A stretch of DNA of 64,000 bases from Oceanobacillus sojae. Lineage in GTDB: Bacteria; Bacillota; Bacilli; Bacillales; Amphibacillaceae. Below, in pieces: positions 27,264 through 37,000 of the stretch. The notes beneath the pieces are model-generated. The model was not told the DNA's origin, searched no databases, and saw nothing but the letters and a program-made list of their open reading frames with translations. A program made the translations under genes and the position numbers. Position 1 is the stretch's first letter; every line of letters starts with the position of its first letter. The DNA lies in assembly GCF_900162665.1 (NCBI RefSeq), contig NZ_LT727812.1, forward strand, positions 638,865 to 702,864, in the 5' to 3' direction.

Positions 27264-27527
27264 AATTAAGTTGAGAATTTTTCATTCTAAATACTTAAAA
27301 TAGTTTTTCGTTTATATTGAATTGCTTTGTAGATAATTTTAACGAAATTGGCGCTTAAATTAATCACATTTTTAAAATAACAAAATATGGCTCATCAAAA
27401 AGCGAGTGATTTTTTGATAAAGGGATAAAATATAATTCGAGGCCGGCATTTATGCTGGAAGCAGCTGACTAAAGCAAGGTTCCAAAAATGAATGTTTTCC
27501 TCATACAGAATATTGGGAGGGTTTTCA

Positions 27528-27704
27528 ATGGATAACAATAAACGTAATTTTAACCGCAATGAACGTAAAAACCGTAATAATGAGAATAACCATAACCAAG
27601 AAATCAATAACGTGGAATTTGCAAATGAAAATGAGTTTATTGACGAAAATACCTTCAAGGAAAATAACAACCGCAATAATGAACGACGCAACAACCGCAA
27701 ATAG
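27528..27704 (+). CDS. Asn/Arg/Glu-rich small protein
   Basis: A protein of 58 residues. The frame is open from 27492, but GGGAGGG lies directly ahead of ATG 27528. About a third of the residues are Asn, with many Arg and Glu: repeated NRNER, NNNRNN and NENEF units. It is low in hydrophobic residues and probably disordered. A strong terminator follows at once, supporting a real monocistronic gene. Highly polar small proteins of this sort are common in spores, but no SASP signature is present and the family is not recognised. Confidence 0.6.
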   Translation: MDNNKRNFNRNERKNRNNENNHNQEINNVEFANENEFIDENTFKENNNRNNERRNNRK

Positions 27705-27718
27705 GTAACATTACTTTT

Positions 27719-27770
27719 AAGATACCTGAACCGTTGGAAGACTAAAAAACCCGGTTCAGGTATCTTTCTT
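27719..27770 (+). terminator. Terminator of the Asn-rich small gene
   Basis: GATACCTGAACC (27721-27732) pairs with GGTTCAGGTATC (27753-27764), then TTTCTT. Confidence 0.85.
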
Positions 27771-27992
27771 ATAAATAAATCCTAATGTGCACAGCGTCTT
27801 TAATTAAATAATTCGTAGTACTTATTGTTTATTATGTCATTTGTAAAAATGAAGAAAAAAATTAATCAGCATCCCCTCTTCCTCTCTCCAAAATTTTCAT
27901 GTATCCGTATATGATAAAAAAATTCTTCTAGTAAATAATAGATATAAATAATATTAAAGATTAATTTAATTTTTGGAAATGAGAGGTGTAAA

Positions 27993-28721
27993 ATGAAGAA
28001 AAAAATACTTTATACGATTACTTATCTGCTTCTTACTTCTTGTTTATTCTTGTTAATCCAGGAACAGGTCTATGCGAAAGACCGGTTTGATTTTGAGGAG
28101 GACGGGGATATTTTCTGGGATGCAAAAACAGAGGAAAAAGTGATTGCTTTAACCTTTGACGACGGCCCGCACTCAAAATATACGCCTGCAATATTGGATA
28201 TTTTAGCTGAATACGAAGCTAAAGCTACTTTTTTTGTAATGGGAGCTCATGCTGAAAAATTCCCGGATATCATCCAACGGCAAGTAATGGAAGGACATGA
28301 ACTTGGCAATCATACTTATGACCACACCACGAAACTCAGCAGACTCAGTCAAGAAATGAAAGAAACCTCAGATATTCTATATGCCATCACCGGGAACCGC
28401 CCGACGCTCTTCCGGCCGGTTGGCGGCAGTTATAATGATGCGATTGTAAAGCGAGCTGAAGACAACCAGCTGCATGTTGTGCTATGGTCCTGGGATCAGG
28501 ATACAAAAGACTGGGACGGGACAGATTATAAAACTATTGCAGATAATGTTATCAACAACCTTTCTCCGGGAGATGTCGTACTGTTTCATGACGCAGGAGG
28601 CAATAGGGAACAAACAGTTAAAGCTCTCCCGCTTATTCTCGATTATTTAGCTGAAAACCAATATAAAACCATTACAGTATCTGAAATGATGGAAAAAGAC
28701 CAAAAGTTAAAAGAAAATTAA
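27993..28721 (+). CDS. Secreted polysaccharide deacetylase (NodB domain)
   Basis: A protein of 242 residues. A signal peptide (1-28, cut near VYA) is followed by a NodB/CE4 domain. TFDDGP (54-59) carries the catalytic base and metal Asp, HTYDHT (107-112) the metal His pair, RPVGGSYN the third motif, and LWSWDQDTKDW and VLFHDAGG the last motifs. CE4 enzymes remove N- or O-acetyl groups from peptidoglycan or chitin-like glycans outside the cell. The third motif reads RPVGGS, where RPPGGS or RPPYG is usual. The gene is monocistronic, with a terminator behind. Target glycan not deducible. Confidence 0.9.
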   Translation: MKKKILYTITYLLLTSCLFLLIQEQVYAKDRFDFEEDGDIFWDAKTEEKVIALTFDDGPHSKYTPAILDILAEYEAKATFFVMGAHAEKFPDIIQRQVMEGHELGNHTYDHTTKLSRLSQEMKETSDILYAITGNRPTLFRPVGGSYNDAIVKRAEDNQLHVVLWSWDQDTKDWDGTDYKTIADNVINNLSPGDVVLFHDAGGNREQTVKALPLILDYLAENQYKTITVSEMMEKDQKLKEN

Positions 28722-28737
28722 CAGATACAGGCTATAT

Positions 28738-28782
28738 AACCGCTGTCCCTAAACATCAAACTTGAGCGGACAGCTGTTTTAT
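28738..28782 (+). terminator. Terminator of the deacetylase gene
   Basis: CCGCTGTCC and GGACAGCTG arms enclose a 19-base loop, followed by TTTTATT. Confidence 0.7.
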
Positions 28783-28973
28783 TCCCCTGTAATGAATTTA
28801 ATTTTAATAATCACCCATCTCCTGTCTGGAAAATGTTTTATCCATTTATTTCCCTCAACATTAAAAAACGGATCATTTCTATTATATTCAAAGCTTTTTA
28901 TAGTAAATAGCAATCATTTCACGCTCACCCCTTCTCATCATGAATAATCACGTTATTCTCCACTTTATGCGTT

Positions 28974-29002
28974 TTGACGTTATTTCTGCTTATGTTAATC
29001 TA
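28974..29002 (+). promoter_or_regulatory. Possible sigmaA promoter of the ectoine operon
   Basis: TTGACG (28974-28979), 17 bases, then TAATCT with an upstream TG (extended -10). The -10 is poor, which is common for osmotically controlled promoters. Match by eye only. Confidence 0.35.
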
Positions 29003-29039
29003 ATATGGTAAGTAAAAAATCCACTCAGGAGGTGAGAGC

Positions 29040-29588
29040 ATTAACACAAACACAACAAATGAAACGACATTAACTGTTGAATTTGAAACCGATTTTTATT
29101 TTCGCAAGCCTGTAAAGGATGATGGAGCTGCTGTTTGGGAACTGATTAAAAATTCCAAGGTACTCGATCTCAATTCATCTTACAGTTATTTAATGTGGTG
29201 TGATATTTTTTCTGAAACCTCGATTGTTGCGGAAAAAGACGGGAAAACGCTCGGTTTTATTTCCGGGTATAAAAATCCGAATAATCAGAATAAACTGTTC
29301 ATATGGCAGGTTGCTGTAGATGCTTCCGCTCGGGGTAACGGATTAGCAACGAAAATGCTGCTTCAGTTATTAAAGCGCAAAGCCTGTAAAGATATCGATT
29401 ATGTTGAGGCAACCGTTTCACCGGCCAATCAACCTTCACAAGCTTTATTTAAAGGTCTTGCTGAAAAGCTTGATACAGATTGTCAAATCAGTGATTATTT
29501 CATCGCGGACGATTTTCCGGATGAAGAGGAAGAACACGAGGATGAGTTACTGTTTACGGTTGGACCAATTGCTGCAGAAAATAAATAA
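29040..29588 (+). CDS. ectA: Diaminobutyrate acetyltransferase EctA
   Basis: A GNAT enzyme that acetylates L-2,4-diaminobutyrate in ectoine synthesis. The frame is homologous well before its first ATG (29193): [16 protein letters not shown] and [20 protein letters not shown] are both EctA motifs, and [18 protein letters not shown] is the acetyl-CoA loop. Between 29040 and 29193 no in-frame ATG, GTG or TTG occurs. The only start placed after the AGGAGG is an ATT at 29040, seven bases on, giving 182 residues, the right size. I therefore infer an ATT start codon. A sequencing error is the alternative. It is the first gene of ectABC. Confidence 0.88.
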   Translation: MNTNTTNETTLTVEFETDFYFRKPVKDDGAAVWELIKNSKVLDLNSSYSYLMWCDIFSETSIVAEKDGKTLGFISGYKNPNNQNKLFIWQVAVDASARGNGLATKMLLQLLKRKACKDIDYVEATVSPANQPSQALFKGLAEKLDTDCQISDYFIADDFPDEEEEHEDELLFTVGPIAAENK

Positions 29589-29605
29589 TAAAAGGAATGA
29601 TTTCA

Positions 29606-30883
29606 TTGACAACAGCAACATTAAATGATGCGAAAATGAAAACGTTTGAAAGTTTAGAATCAGAAGTAAGAAGCTACAGCCGGGGGTGGCCTGCTGTTTT
29701 TGAAAAATCAAAAGGCTACAGGCTGTGGGATACAGATGGAAAAGAATATATTGATTTCTTTGCAGGTGCAGGTACATTAAATTATGGCCATAATGATGAT
29801 ACGATGCAGGAGAAATTAATTGAATATATCAAAAATGACGGGATCATCCATAGCCTCGATATGGGAACTCCCCCAAGAGAAAATTTCCTGAAACGATTTA
29901 ATGAAGTTATACTCAAACCGCGCAACCTTGATTATAAGATTATGTTCCCCGGCCCTACCGGAACAAATACAGTAGAAAGCGCGCTGAAAATTGCCAGAAA
30001 AGTAACTGGCCGAGAAACTGTAATCAGCTTTACCAATGCTTTTCATGGGATGACTATTGGATCGCTTTCTGTAACTGGAAATTCCTTTAAGCGTCATGGA
30101 GCCGGCATTCCACTGCATCATGCTGTATCTATGCCATTTGATAATTATGTGGAGGATCATGATTCCATTGCTTATCTGGATCGCTTTTTAGAAGACAGCG
30201 GAAGCGGCGTAGCGTTGCCTGCTGCAATTATTCTAGAAACCGTTCAGGGAGAAGGCGGAATTAATGCTGCACGAATGGAATGGCTGAAAAAAGTAGAAGC
30301 ACTGTGCAGACGCTGGGATATTCTCCTGATTGTCGATGATGTACAGGCAGGAAACGGCCGTACCGGTACATTCTTCAGCTTTGAGCCTGCAGGGATTGAA
30401 CCAGATATTGTCTGTCTATCCAAATCCATCGGCGGAATCGGCCTTCCAATGGCAATTACATTGATTAAATCGGAGTTTGATCAATGGGGACCCGGTGAGC
30501 ATAACGGAACCTTCCGCGGCAACAATATGGCTTTTATTGCTGCAACTGAAGCTCTAAAGAATTGGGAGACAGATGATTTCAGTAAAGAAATACAAGAAAA
30601 AGGTATGTTTTTGAAAAAAGCAGTGAATAAGCTGATTGAAAAATATTCTGAATTACAGGGAGAAGCCAGAGGCAGAGGCTTGATGCAGGGTATTGCCATA
30701 GAAAAAGATGGATTGGCAGGCGAAATTTGTGCCGAAGCTTTTAATCGCGGACTAATTGTAGAAACTTCCGGTCCAAATGATGAAGTAGTTAAATTCCTTC
30801 CGCCGCTGATTATTGATCAAGAAGGACTCGAAAAAGGACTGGAACTGCTGGAAGACAGCATAAAACATGTACTTGAACGATAA
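29606..30883 (+). CDS. ectB: Diaminobutyrate--2-oxoglutarate transaminase EctB
   Basis: A class III, PLP-dependent aminotransferase of about 425 residues. It makes L-2,4-diaminobutyrate from aspartate semialdehyde and glutamate. Diagnostic parts are [19 protein letters not shown] at the N-terminus, [34 protein letters not shown] and the PLP lysine in [12 protein letters not shown]. An ATG at 29597 touches the AAAGGA site, so the TTG at 29606, nine bases from it, is the better start. It lies just after ectA. Confidence 0.95.
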   Translation: MTTATLNDAKMKTFESLESEVRSYSRGWPAVFEKSKGYRLWDTDGKEYIDFFAGAGTLNYGHNDDTMQEKLIEYIKNDGIIHSLDMGTPPRENFLKRFNEVILKPRNLDYKIMFPGPTGTNTVESALKIARKVTGRETVISFTNAFHGMTIGSLSVTGNSFKRHGAGIPLHHAVSMPFDNYVEDHDSIAYLDRFLEDSGSGVALPAAIILETVQGEGGINAARMEWLKKVEALCRRWDILLIVDDVQAGNGRTGTFFSFEPAGIEPDIVCLSKSIGGIGLPMAITLIKSEFDQWGPGEHNGTFRGNNMAFIAATEALKNWETDDFSKEIQEKGMFLKKAVNKLIEKYSELQGEARGRGLMQGIAIEKDGLAGEICAEAFNRGLIVETSGPNDEVVKFLPPLIIDQEGLEKGLELLEDSIKHVLER

Positions 30884-30923
30884 AAATGAATAGAGACTTA
30901 TTAAGAGAGAGGAGAAAGAATAA

Positions 30924-31310
30924 ATGATCGTAAAATCACTTGAAGATTTGCTTGGAACAGAAGCTGAAACAAAATCCGAAAACTGGGAGAGCCGCCGCTT
31001 TATTCTAAAAAAGGACGGCGTCGGCTTCAGTATGAACGATACCATCATTAAGGCAGGAACAGAAAATTTCTTCTGGTATAAAAACCACGTTGAAGCAGTG
31101 TACTGCATCGAAGGCGAAGGAGAAATTGAAAAGGTATCGACTGGAGATGTGTACCAGATTAAGCCCGGTACAATGTATCTTTTAGATGAAAATGATAAAC
31201 ACCATCTCCGCGCACGTACAGAGATGCGTATGGTATGTGTATTCAACCCGCCGCTAGTGGGAACAGAAACCCATAATGAAGAAGGGTTCTACCCTCTTTT
31301 AACTGAATAG
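30924..31310 (+). CDS. ectC: L-ectoine synthase EctC
   Basis: A cupin-fold cyclase of 128 residues that closes N-gamma-acetyldiaminobutyrate into ectoine. Typical parts are [19 protein letters not shown] at the start, [38 protein letters not shown] and [26 protein letters not shown] precedes the ATG. A strong terminator ends the ectABC unit. No ectD hydroxylase follows, so ectoine rather than hydroxyectoine is the expected product from this locus. Confidence 0.96.
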   Translation: MIVKSLEDLLGTEAETKSENWESRRFILKKDGVGFSMNDTIIKAGTENFFWYKNHVEAVYCIEGEGEIEKVSTGDVYQIKPGTMYLLDENDKHHLRARTEMRMVCVFNPPLVGTETHNEEGFYPLLTE

Positions 31311-31316
31311 CACATC

Positions 31317-31360
31317 TTAAAACCACCTGATAGAAAAAATTCTATATCAGGTGGTTTTCC
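31317..31360 (+). terminator. Terminator of ectABC
   Basis: AAAACCACCTGATA pairs with TATCAGGTGGTTTT around a short loop; usable on both strands. Confidence 0.8.
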
Positions 31361-31486
31361 AGGCTTTAAAGAATTTTACATAATTATCGACTAGCGCAGC
31401 TGCACCAAACCCGACTTTTTCAGATTGTTACACACACGGAAAGAAAAGACGAATAAACTGGGTATAGGTTGAAAGGAGGTTAGCGG

Positions 31487-31918
31487 ATGTCTTTTCATAA
31501 TCAACCCTCACCAGGCTGGCATTCTTATCATCAAAATCAGAGAGAGAATATGCAGCAGGATAATAATCAGTATCCCGCCGGCAGCAGAAACAAATCGGGA
31601 CATCAAGATAAGGAAACACAGCTTCAAGGTCCTGAATATGGAGCAGGTATGTTAACAGGATACAATACGTTTCCTGCCCGGGATACAAATAGTCAGAGGC
31701 AACATAATACCTATTCAACATATCCTGCCAGCTCCTATCATGGTATAACACCGGATATGCAATCCATGATGCAAATGATGATTCATCTCAAAAATCAAAT
31801 GGATCAGCTTAACCAATTGATTATGCAGAACAATCGTCTGTTACAATCAATACATGACCAGGAAGATACGAAGTGTGTTCAGGGAAGCGGCGGCGGAGCA
31901 ATTATTGTACGAATGTGA
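31487..31918 (+). CDS. Gln/Asn-rich protein with C-terminal helix and GGGAIIVRM tail
   Basis: A protein of 143 residues. Residues 1-85 are polar and low in complexity (His, Gln, Asn, Ser, Tyr and Pro). Residues 90-125 form an amphipathic Met/Leu/Gln-rich helix that could be a coiled coil (MQSMMQMMIHLKNQMDQLNQL). The end is CVQGSGGGAIIVRM. AAAGGAGG precedes the ATG. There is no signal peptide. The layout resembles small structural spore proteins of Bacillaceae, but I do not recognise the family and give no function. Confidence 0.6.
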   Translation: MSFHNQPSPGWHSYHQNQRENMQQDNNQYPAGSRNKSGHQDKETQLQGPEYGAGMLTGYNTFPARDTNSQRQHNTYSTYPASSYHGITPDMQSMMQMMIHLKNQMDQLNQLIMQNNRLLQSIHDQEDTKCVQGSGGGAIIVRM

Positions 31919-32247
31919 TGAAAGTAAAAAAGGATTTCTCGAATTGTTATTAAATTATTATCTGTTATCAACACGTATTCCATATATTTAGCGGACTTAT
32001 TCCAGGAGCTGTATTATCCCGGTATAAGCCCGCTATTATTCGTTTATTTGAAACTACTTGATATGGTCGGAATCACCGTATAATTATAAAACTGAACAGC
32101 CAGAGAAAAACAATCTTATTCGATATAGTTTTTCCCTATAGCAAACGATACATTTTTACAATTACCTTATAACTGCTGTTTCATGATAACATTCTGTTTA
32201 ATCATTTACATTGTGAAAATTAAATAAACGGAAGGAAGTTTAAAATT
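31919..32247. other. Intergenic region, 329 bases
   Basis: This AT-rich stretch contains the promoter of the downstream transporter. No gene, RNA or clear repeat is seen. Confidence 0.5.
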
Positions 32248-33594
32248 ATGCGGACCGTTCAAACAACGCAAGTTTTGGGTAACAGTAAATTTAATAAATT
32301 TCATTTGCTTATTTTTCTCTGGTGCTTTTTCGCTATCGGCTTTGATGGCTTTGACGTGGCTATATACGGAATTGGATTACCATTAATGATGGAGGACTTT
32401 AATATCAGCAGAGTGGAAGCCGGGGCAATAAGCAGCTACACTCTTATCAGTGCCATGGTGGGTACATTTCTGTTAGGCTCCATTTCAGATCTTATTGGCC
32501 GTAAAAAAGCAATAGCCATTTGCTTAACCTTATTCAGTTTTTTTACCTTTTTAGCAGGTTTTGCACAGAACCCTACCTTATTTATGATTATGCGGATTAT
32601 TGCCGCACTGGGTTTAGGTGGGATTATGCCAATCCTTGTTGCAATTATGGGAGAGTATTCTCCAGTGAAAAAACGGGCATTGACGATTGCTACGATGTAC
32701 TGCGGTTATTCTATTGGAGCAATTATCGCTTCTTTAATTGGAATGTATTTGATGGAATTGACGAGCTGGAGGTTATTATATTGGATTAGCATTATTCCTC
32801 TTATTACGCTGCCCTGGTTCTTAAAGCAATTTCCTGAATCTGTTTCTTATTATCTTAAAAAGAAAAAAGGGGACAAAATCGCAGAGATTCTTAATAAAGT
32901 TAATCCTGGCGGCAACTATCAAGCGGCCGATAACTATGAATATGAAACGTTTAAAGAAAGCACCAGAGAATTCCCAATTAAAAAGGTTTTCTCAAATAAA
33001 CGGACCAGCAGTACCCTTGCATTTTGGATTGCAGTCACTTGCTCGATGCTCGTTATATCCGGATTAACAACCTGGCTGCCGCAAATTATGGTTGAATCAG
33101 GTCACGGCCTTACATCCAGCCTATCCTTTAACCTGATGCTTGCTGTCGGACAAATATCCGGTTCGATATTTGGCGGGATGTTAGTAAGCCGTCTCGGACA
33201 TCGTTCTGTCTTAATCCTGATGTTTTTTATCGGATCACTATGTTTTGTTATGTTAAGTATAACAACAAATTCCCTTCTGCTATATTTTATCATTACCTTA
33301 ACAGGTGCTTGCACAGTGGGAACACAAAACTTAGTCAATCCTTATATTTCGGAATTTTACCCAAGAGAGATCCGAACAACCGGATTAAGTATAGCTGTCG
33401 GTGTCGGACGAATTGGGGGCATCATGGCACCGGTAGCCATTGCACTTTTACTCACAACCAATTTAGACCCGCAGCATGCATTTATGGCCTTTGCTATACC
33501 CAGCCTGATTGGAGCAATTGCCTTCATTACAGTCCGGGAAAAGCATGCGAGCTTTGACCATATTGTGCCAGTGAAAAAACATAAAATTGCTTGA
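32248..33594 (+). CDS. MFS transporter, aromatic acid:H+ symporter (AAHS) type
   Basis: A membrane protein of 448 residues with 12 predicted helices. The family signature GFDGFDVAIYGIGLPLMM is in helix 1, GSISDLIGRKKA between helices 2 and 3, and RIIAALGLGGIMP in helix 4. AAHS members import benzoate, protocatechuate and similar acids. No aromatic catabolic genes lie nearby, so the substrate is open. ATG follows GGAAGG. It is monocistronic, with a strong terminator behind. Confidence 0.85.
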   Translation: MRTVQTTQVLGNSKFNKFHLLIFLWCFFAIGFDGFDVAIYGIGLPLMMEDFNISRVEAGAISSYTLISAMVGTFLLGSISDLIGRKKAIAICLTLFSFFTFLAGFAQNPTLFMIMRIIAALGLGGIMPILVAIMGEYSPVKKRALTIATMYCGYSIGAIIASLIGMYLMELTSWRLLYWISIIPLITLPWFLKQFPESVSYYLKKKKGDKIAEILNKVNPGGNYQAADNYEYETFKESTREFPIKKVFSNKRTSSTLAFWIAVTCSMLVISGLTTWLPQIMVESGHGLTSSLSFNLMLAVGQISGSIFGGMLVSRLGHRSVLILMFFIGSLCFVMLSITTNSLLLYFIITLTGACTVGTQNLVNPYISEFYPREIRTTGLSIAVGVGRIGGIMAPVAIALLLTTNLDPQHAFMAFAIPSLIGAIAFITVREKHASFDHIVPVKKHKIA

Positions 33595-33660
33595 AAGTAA
33601 TGCGTCCTACTATAAAATATTATCATTGCTATACACTAGTAAATAATAATTTTTCATAAA

Positions 33661-33706
33661 TCAAGCCGGCTGTTTCTCCATCTTTTAGAAACAGCCGGCT
33701 TAATAA
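33661..33706. terminator. Bidirectional terminator after the MFS gene
   Basis: AAGCCGGCTGTTTCT (33663-33677) pairs with AGAAACAGCCGGCTT (33687-33701). Confidence 0.85.
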
Positions 33707-33808
33707 AATGAACTGGCTTTTTTACCTTCAAATATTGTGCTGACTCCATTCTAAAATTATTCTTGAAGATTTTTAAAAACACCTTTTCCTCCCACCAGAC
33801 TTTTATAG

Positions 33809-36346
33809 TCATTTCACAGCCATAATCCCTTTTAATATATCCGATTGCGTCAAACTGATAATCTGTTCTTTTTCAAGCGATACTTCAGGCTGCTCTAATA
33901 ATCTTTCAGACTGCACCTGAATAATTGATTCAACAATTTCTTCCGGCCATTGCATGATACGCTCATCTACGGATATCGGATAATTGTCGTTAATAGATTC
34001 TTTTAGAAAGGCTGAATCAAAAACAAATTGATGCTTCACTAAGATTTGACGGACAATTTCTGCTGCTTCCTCAGCTGTATAGAAATCAAATACAGCTTCA
34101 TAGTTTAATTGCTCCATCAATTTTGGAGCAACTATTTTCAATCGATTAATCTCTGCTTCTTTCCCCGAAATAATGATAACAAGTTTTTGATTAAAAAATT
34201 TATTTTCTAATAGTGCCATCAGATTTGTCTCATTTTCTATTTTCTCCAGCTGATCTATCCATAATAAACCGCTATTTATCTGATCTAAATCGCTGAATGA
34301 AGGCATTTCAGATAATCTAAAACCTTCCTTTTCTTTTATTAGTTCTGCTTCAGCAAGCAGGTCCCGGGCTTGCTCAAAGAAAGGTGTAAGATCCTTCATT
34401 CCTTTTTGAAGCCACAGCATTCCCCAGTGCTGATCCATTGAAATTCCTTGGGTAGTCCGGACCTTATACAAAGTGGTTTCTTTCAGAAGTTTTTTCATCA
34501 TTTCTTTATAAGCTGTCGGGCCAATCAAGCTTTCCACCTGAACCGTTTCTTTATCCTTAGGCTGCAGCTCTTTCTTTTCAAATGAAACGGCATCATTGAG
34601 CGGTACTGATCCTGATGTTTTCCCCGTAAAGTCATACGTTAACACCATATTCGGAGAGTGTATTAAATTAGATGAAAACCGGCTGCTCTTATCCTTCTGC
34701 AGCCACACTCTAACGCTCGGATCATCAAACTGAACCTTGGCAGCAGTTCCTCTTAATAACTTAAAGTGAACAGCTTCTTTCTCTATATTCCTGAATGTCA
34801 GATAGGAAAAATCAATAACACTATCCATCGAAAAAACCCCTCCAGAAAGCTGCAGTGAACTTGCATTTAGACTGCTTCGCTCCCGTAAAGAAATGGCTGC
34901 CGTCTTATCAATTACCTCAACACTATTCAATGCTACCTTGGCATTAGCAATGGAAATAGCAGCATCTACTGCTTTTGGTATATCTGAATTTTTTTCGTAG
35001 GTTGCCGAACTGTCCAGATTATTATTTTCTAAATAGCTGTTGCGAATATCTGCCTCGCCATCCTGAAGTATCAAAGCATTTTTATAGCAATTTTTTATCG
35101 TCAGCTGATTGGCATTTAAAATAGATTTTTGTATATACACTCCTGTATTTACTGCATCAAATATCACGTCATCTAAGTATGTGTTTTGAACTCCGTCCAA
35201 ATAGACAGCATCATGAAGAGAACCCTTAATGGTGGTCCCTTCCAGGTGTAGACTTCCTTGTTCCTTTATAAAAATAACCGGATAATTTTTTTCGTGTTCA
35301 TCTACACAATGATCAAACATGCTATTTTTTATTACCACATTCGATTGTCCCGCAGCACTGACAGCATTGTATTCCAGCTGGGTCATTTCAATATTTCCCA
35401 ATTTGACGGTAGACTGTTCGCGAATATAGATACCCATAAACAATTTTTTCAAAAAAGCGTTAGAAAGCTCCAATTGAGACTGATAGACTTGAATTCCGTC
35501 AAATAGAGAATCATGTATATGCACATCATTCAGTCTTACAACGGAACGATTTTTTATATAAACAGCAGGGTAGCCTGCCTTCTCATCTTTTCTTTTTATT
35601 TCACAGAAGTTTTTCATATCTGCTTTTTCAACGGTCAATTCACTGTGATCCACCCGCAGCACATCACGGTATGTATGATTGGTTGTCAGGGAGTTGATAT
35701 AACCTTTACTATCCTCTAAGATGACAGCTACACCACCGCCAGTCATACTTACTTCATGCAGATCAAGCTCTGCTTCTTTTGCAAAAATTCCATAGTTGCT
35801 GGGATTTTTTATTGTCAGATTCTCAGCAGTCAGCCTGCTGCCTAAGCCCGCATATATCCCTACCCCTTTCACATCACAATTCTCTAAGGTCACCACAGAT
35901 TCTTCTGCATGAAGAGAATTGGATGTATGACCGATAAGAGTGCTGTTTTTCACATGTACCTTTGATTCCAGACCAATCCATAGAGCCGGATAAGTTGTTT
36001 TTACATCCCGGTAATTTTCCCCTTCAATCCTGCAATTCTCTATGCTGATCTCCGAGGTTTCTTTTACATAAATTGCATTAGTATGACCTGTCTGCTGAAA
36101 TGTAATTCCTTGAAGTGTGACAGCTGCATCTATTGTTTTTAATAATGGAACATCCGAGGAACCAGTAATAACAACTTGTCCTTTTCCCTGAAGTGTTATA
36201 TTCCTGCCGTCAACTGCCAGGTTTTCTGTATATTGGCCATTCTCGATATAGACTGTACCGCCATCTAATACGGCATCTATTCCTTGTTGAATCGTACGAT
36301 ATTTATTAAATAGTCCACCTTTTTTTACTACTACTGACTCTTCCAT
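33809..36346 (-). CDS. Right-handed beta-helix protein with decayed CbxX/CfxQ-type AAA domain
   Basis: A protein of 845 residues. Residues about 1-580 are a pectate-lyase-like beta-helix, with many 22-25-residue coils such as IYVKETSEISIENCRIEG, LHAEESVVTLENCDVKG and VYLDGVQNTYLDDVIFD. Residues about 607-845 follow the order of the CbxX/CfxQ (SpoVK) AAA ATPases. GLLWIDQLEKI (693-703) stands in the Walker B place, then LVIIISGKEAEINRLKI and FDFYTAEEAAEIVRQIL. The Walker A loop is missing: where HMxFxGNPGTGKT is expected the text reads HWGMLWLQKG. It should therefore not hydrolyse ATP. There is no signal peptide. I infer a scaffold or binding protein of unknown role. Confidence 0.75.
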   Translation of the reverse strand: MEESVVVKKGGLFNKYRTIQQGIDAVLDGGTVYIENGQYTENLAVDGRNITLQGKGQVVITGSSDVPLLKTIDAAVTLQGITFQQTGHTNAIYVKETSEISIENCRIEGENYRDVKTTYPALWIGLESKVHVKNSTLIGHTSNSLHAEESVVTLENCDVKGVGIYAGLGSRLTAENLTIKNPSNYGIFAKEAELDLHEVSMTGGGVAVILEDSKGYINSLTTNHTYRDVLRVDHSELTVEKADMKNFCEIKRKDEKAGYPAVYIKNRSVVRLNDVHIHDSLFDGIQVYQSQLELSNAFLKKLFMGIYIREQSTVKLGNIEMTQLEYNAVSAAGQSNVVIKNSMFDHCVDEHEKNYPVIFIKEQGSLHLEGTTIKGSLHDAVYLDGVQNTYLDDVIFDAVNTGVYIQKSILNANQLTIKNCYKNALILQDGEADIRNSYLENNNLDSSATYEKNSDIPKAVDAAISIANAKVALNSVEVIDKTAAISLRERSSLNASSLQLSGGVFSMDSVIDFSYLTFRNIEKEAVHFKLLRGTAAKVQFDDPSVRVWLQKDKSSRFSSNLIHSPNMVLTYDFTGKTSGSVPLNDAVSFEKKELQPKDKETVQVESLIGPTAYKEMMKKLLKETTLYKVRTTQGISMDQHWGMLWLQKGMKDLTPFFEQARDLLAEAELIKEKEGFRLSEMPSFSDLDQINSGLLWIDQLEKIENETNLMALLENKFFNQKLVIIISGKEAEINRLKIVAPKLMEQLNYEAVFDFYTAEEAAEIVRQILVKHQFVFDSAFLKESINDNYPISVDERIMQWPEEIVESIIQVQSERLLEQPEVSLEKEQIISLTQSDILKGIMAVK

Positions 36347-36447
36347 ATGATGTCTTTCCCTTCTGAGAAGTTTAACTATTAAAAATCATTTTAAAAGAAA
36401 TAGTGTACAGATACCAGAATATACATCCATTTTCTTCGCAGTATTTA

Positions 36448-36879
36448 TCACACTTCCAGACTCAAATGCAGAATCGGATAATTTCTTCCCTGATCATCCT
36501 GTTCTGATTCACTTATTATTTGAAATCCATTTTTATAGTAAAAAGCAGCTGCCTGCTTATTATCCTTATTTACATCTACGAATTTAACACCATCCTTCTC
36601 TATTAAATACGTTAAAATACTGCTGCCAAATCCATTACCTATATGTTCAGGATCCAAAAACAGCATTTCTAAATGGTTTTCATGTACACCTGAAAATCCT
36701 ATGAAGCTGTCATCCTGATACCACATCTTCATATCCAGCTGCGGAAAATATGAAGGAATTTCTATTTTAATTGCTTCTCTATCTGCTGAATTTAAAAAAT
36801 CATGTGTTGCCAACACAGACTTCTCCCATAAATCAATTAAGCTGGTATAACCCTTTTCAGTCGCTTTTTTCCATTTCAT
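36448..36879 (-). CDS. GNAT-family N-acetyltransferase
   Basis: About 143 residues. The acetyl-CoA motif is HIGNGFGSSILTYL, and the C-terminal part AAAFYYKNGFQIISESEQD is typical of GNATs (YjaB/YiaC-like). The start at ATG 36879 has GAGGGA seven bases upstream; longer forms from 36894 or 36900 lack a good site. Acceptor unknown. It stands alone between the beta-helix gene and an NhaC gene. Confidence 0.82.
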   Translation of the reverse strand: MKWKKATEKGYTSLIDLWEKSVLATHDFLNSADREAIKIEIPSYFPQLDMKMWYQDDSFIGFSGVHENHLEMLFLDPEHIGNGFGSSILTYLIEKDGVKFVDVNKDNKQAAAFYYKNGFQIISESEQDDQGRNYPILHLSLEV

Positions 36880-37000
36880 TATCTTTTCCCTCATTTCCAA
36901 AAAATGAACCTATTCCTAACCCGGAAAATATCTTTATTTTTTATTTTAATATAAAAAGCAAACAAAAACATGCCTCGCATCATCTGCAAGACATGTATTG

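Larger units (their letters stand above)
28722..29039. other. Intergenic region ahead of ectA, 318 bases
   Basis: This holds the terminator of the deacetylase gene, a possible ect promoter (28974-29002) and the AGGAGG site of ectA. Nothing else is evident. Confidence 0.5.

Noticed and set aside
27395-27700. 101-codon minus-strand frame opposite the Asn-rich gene
   Set aside because: It is the antisense of a low-complexity coding region, with no binding site.
28762-28947. 61-codon frame after the deacetylase
   Set aside because: It begins inside the terminator and has no ribosome site.
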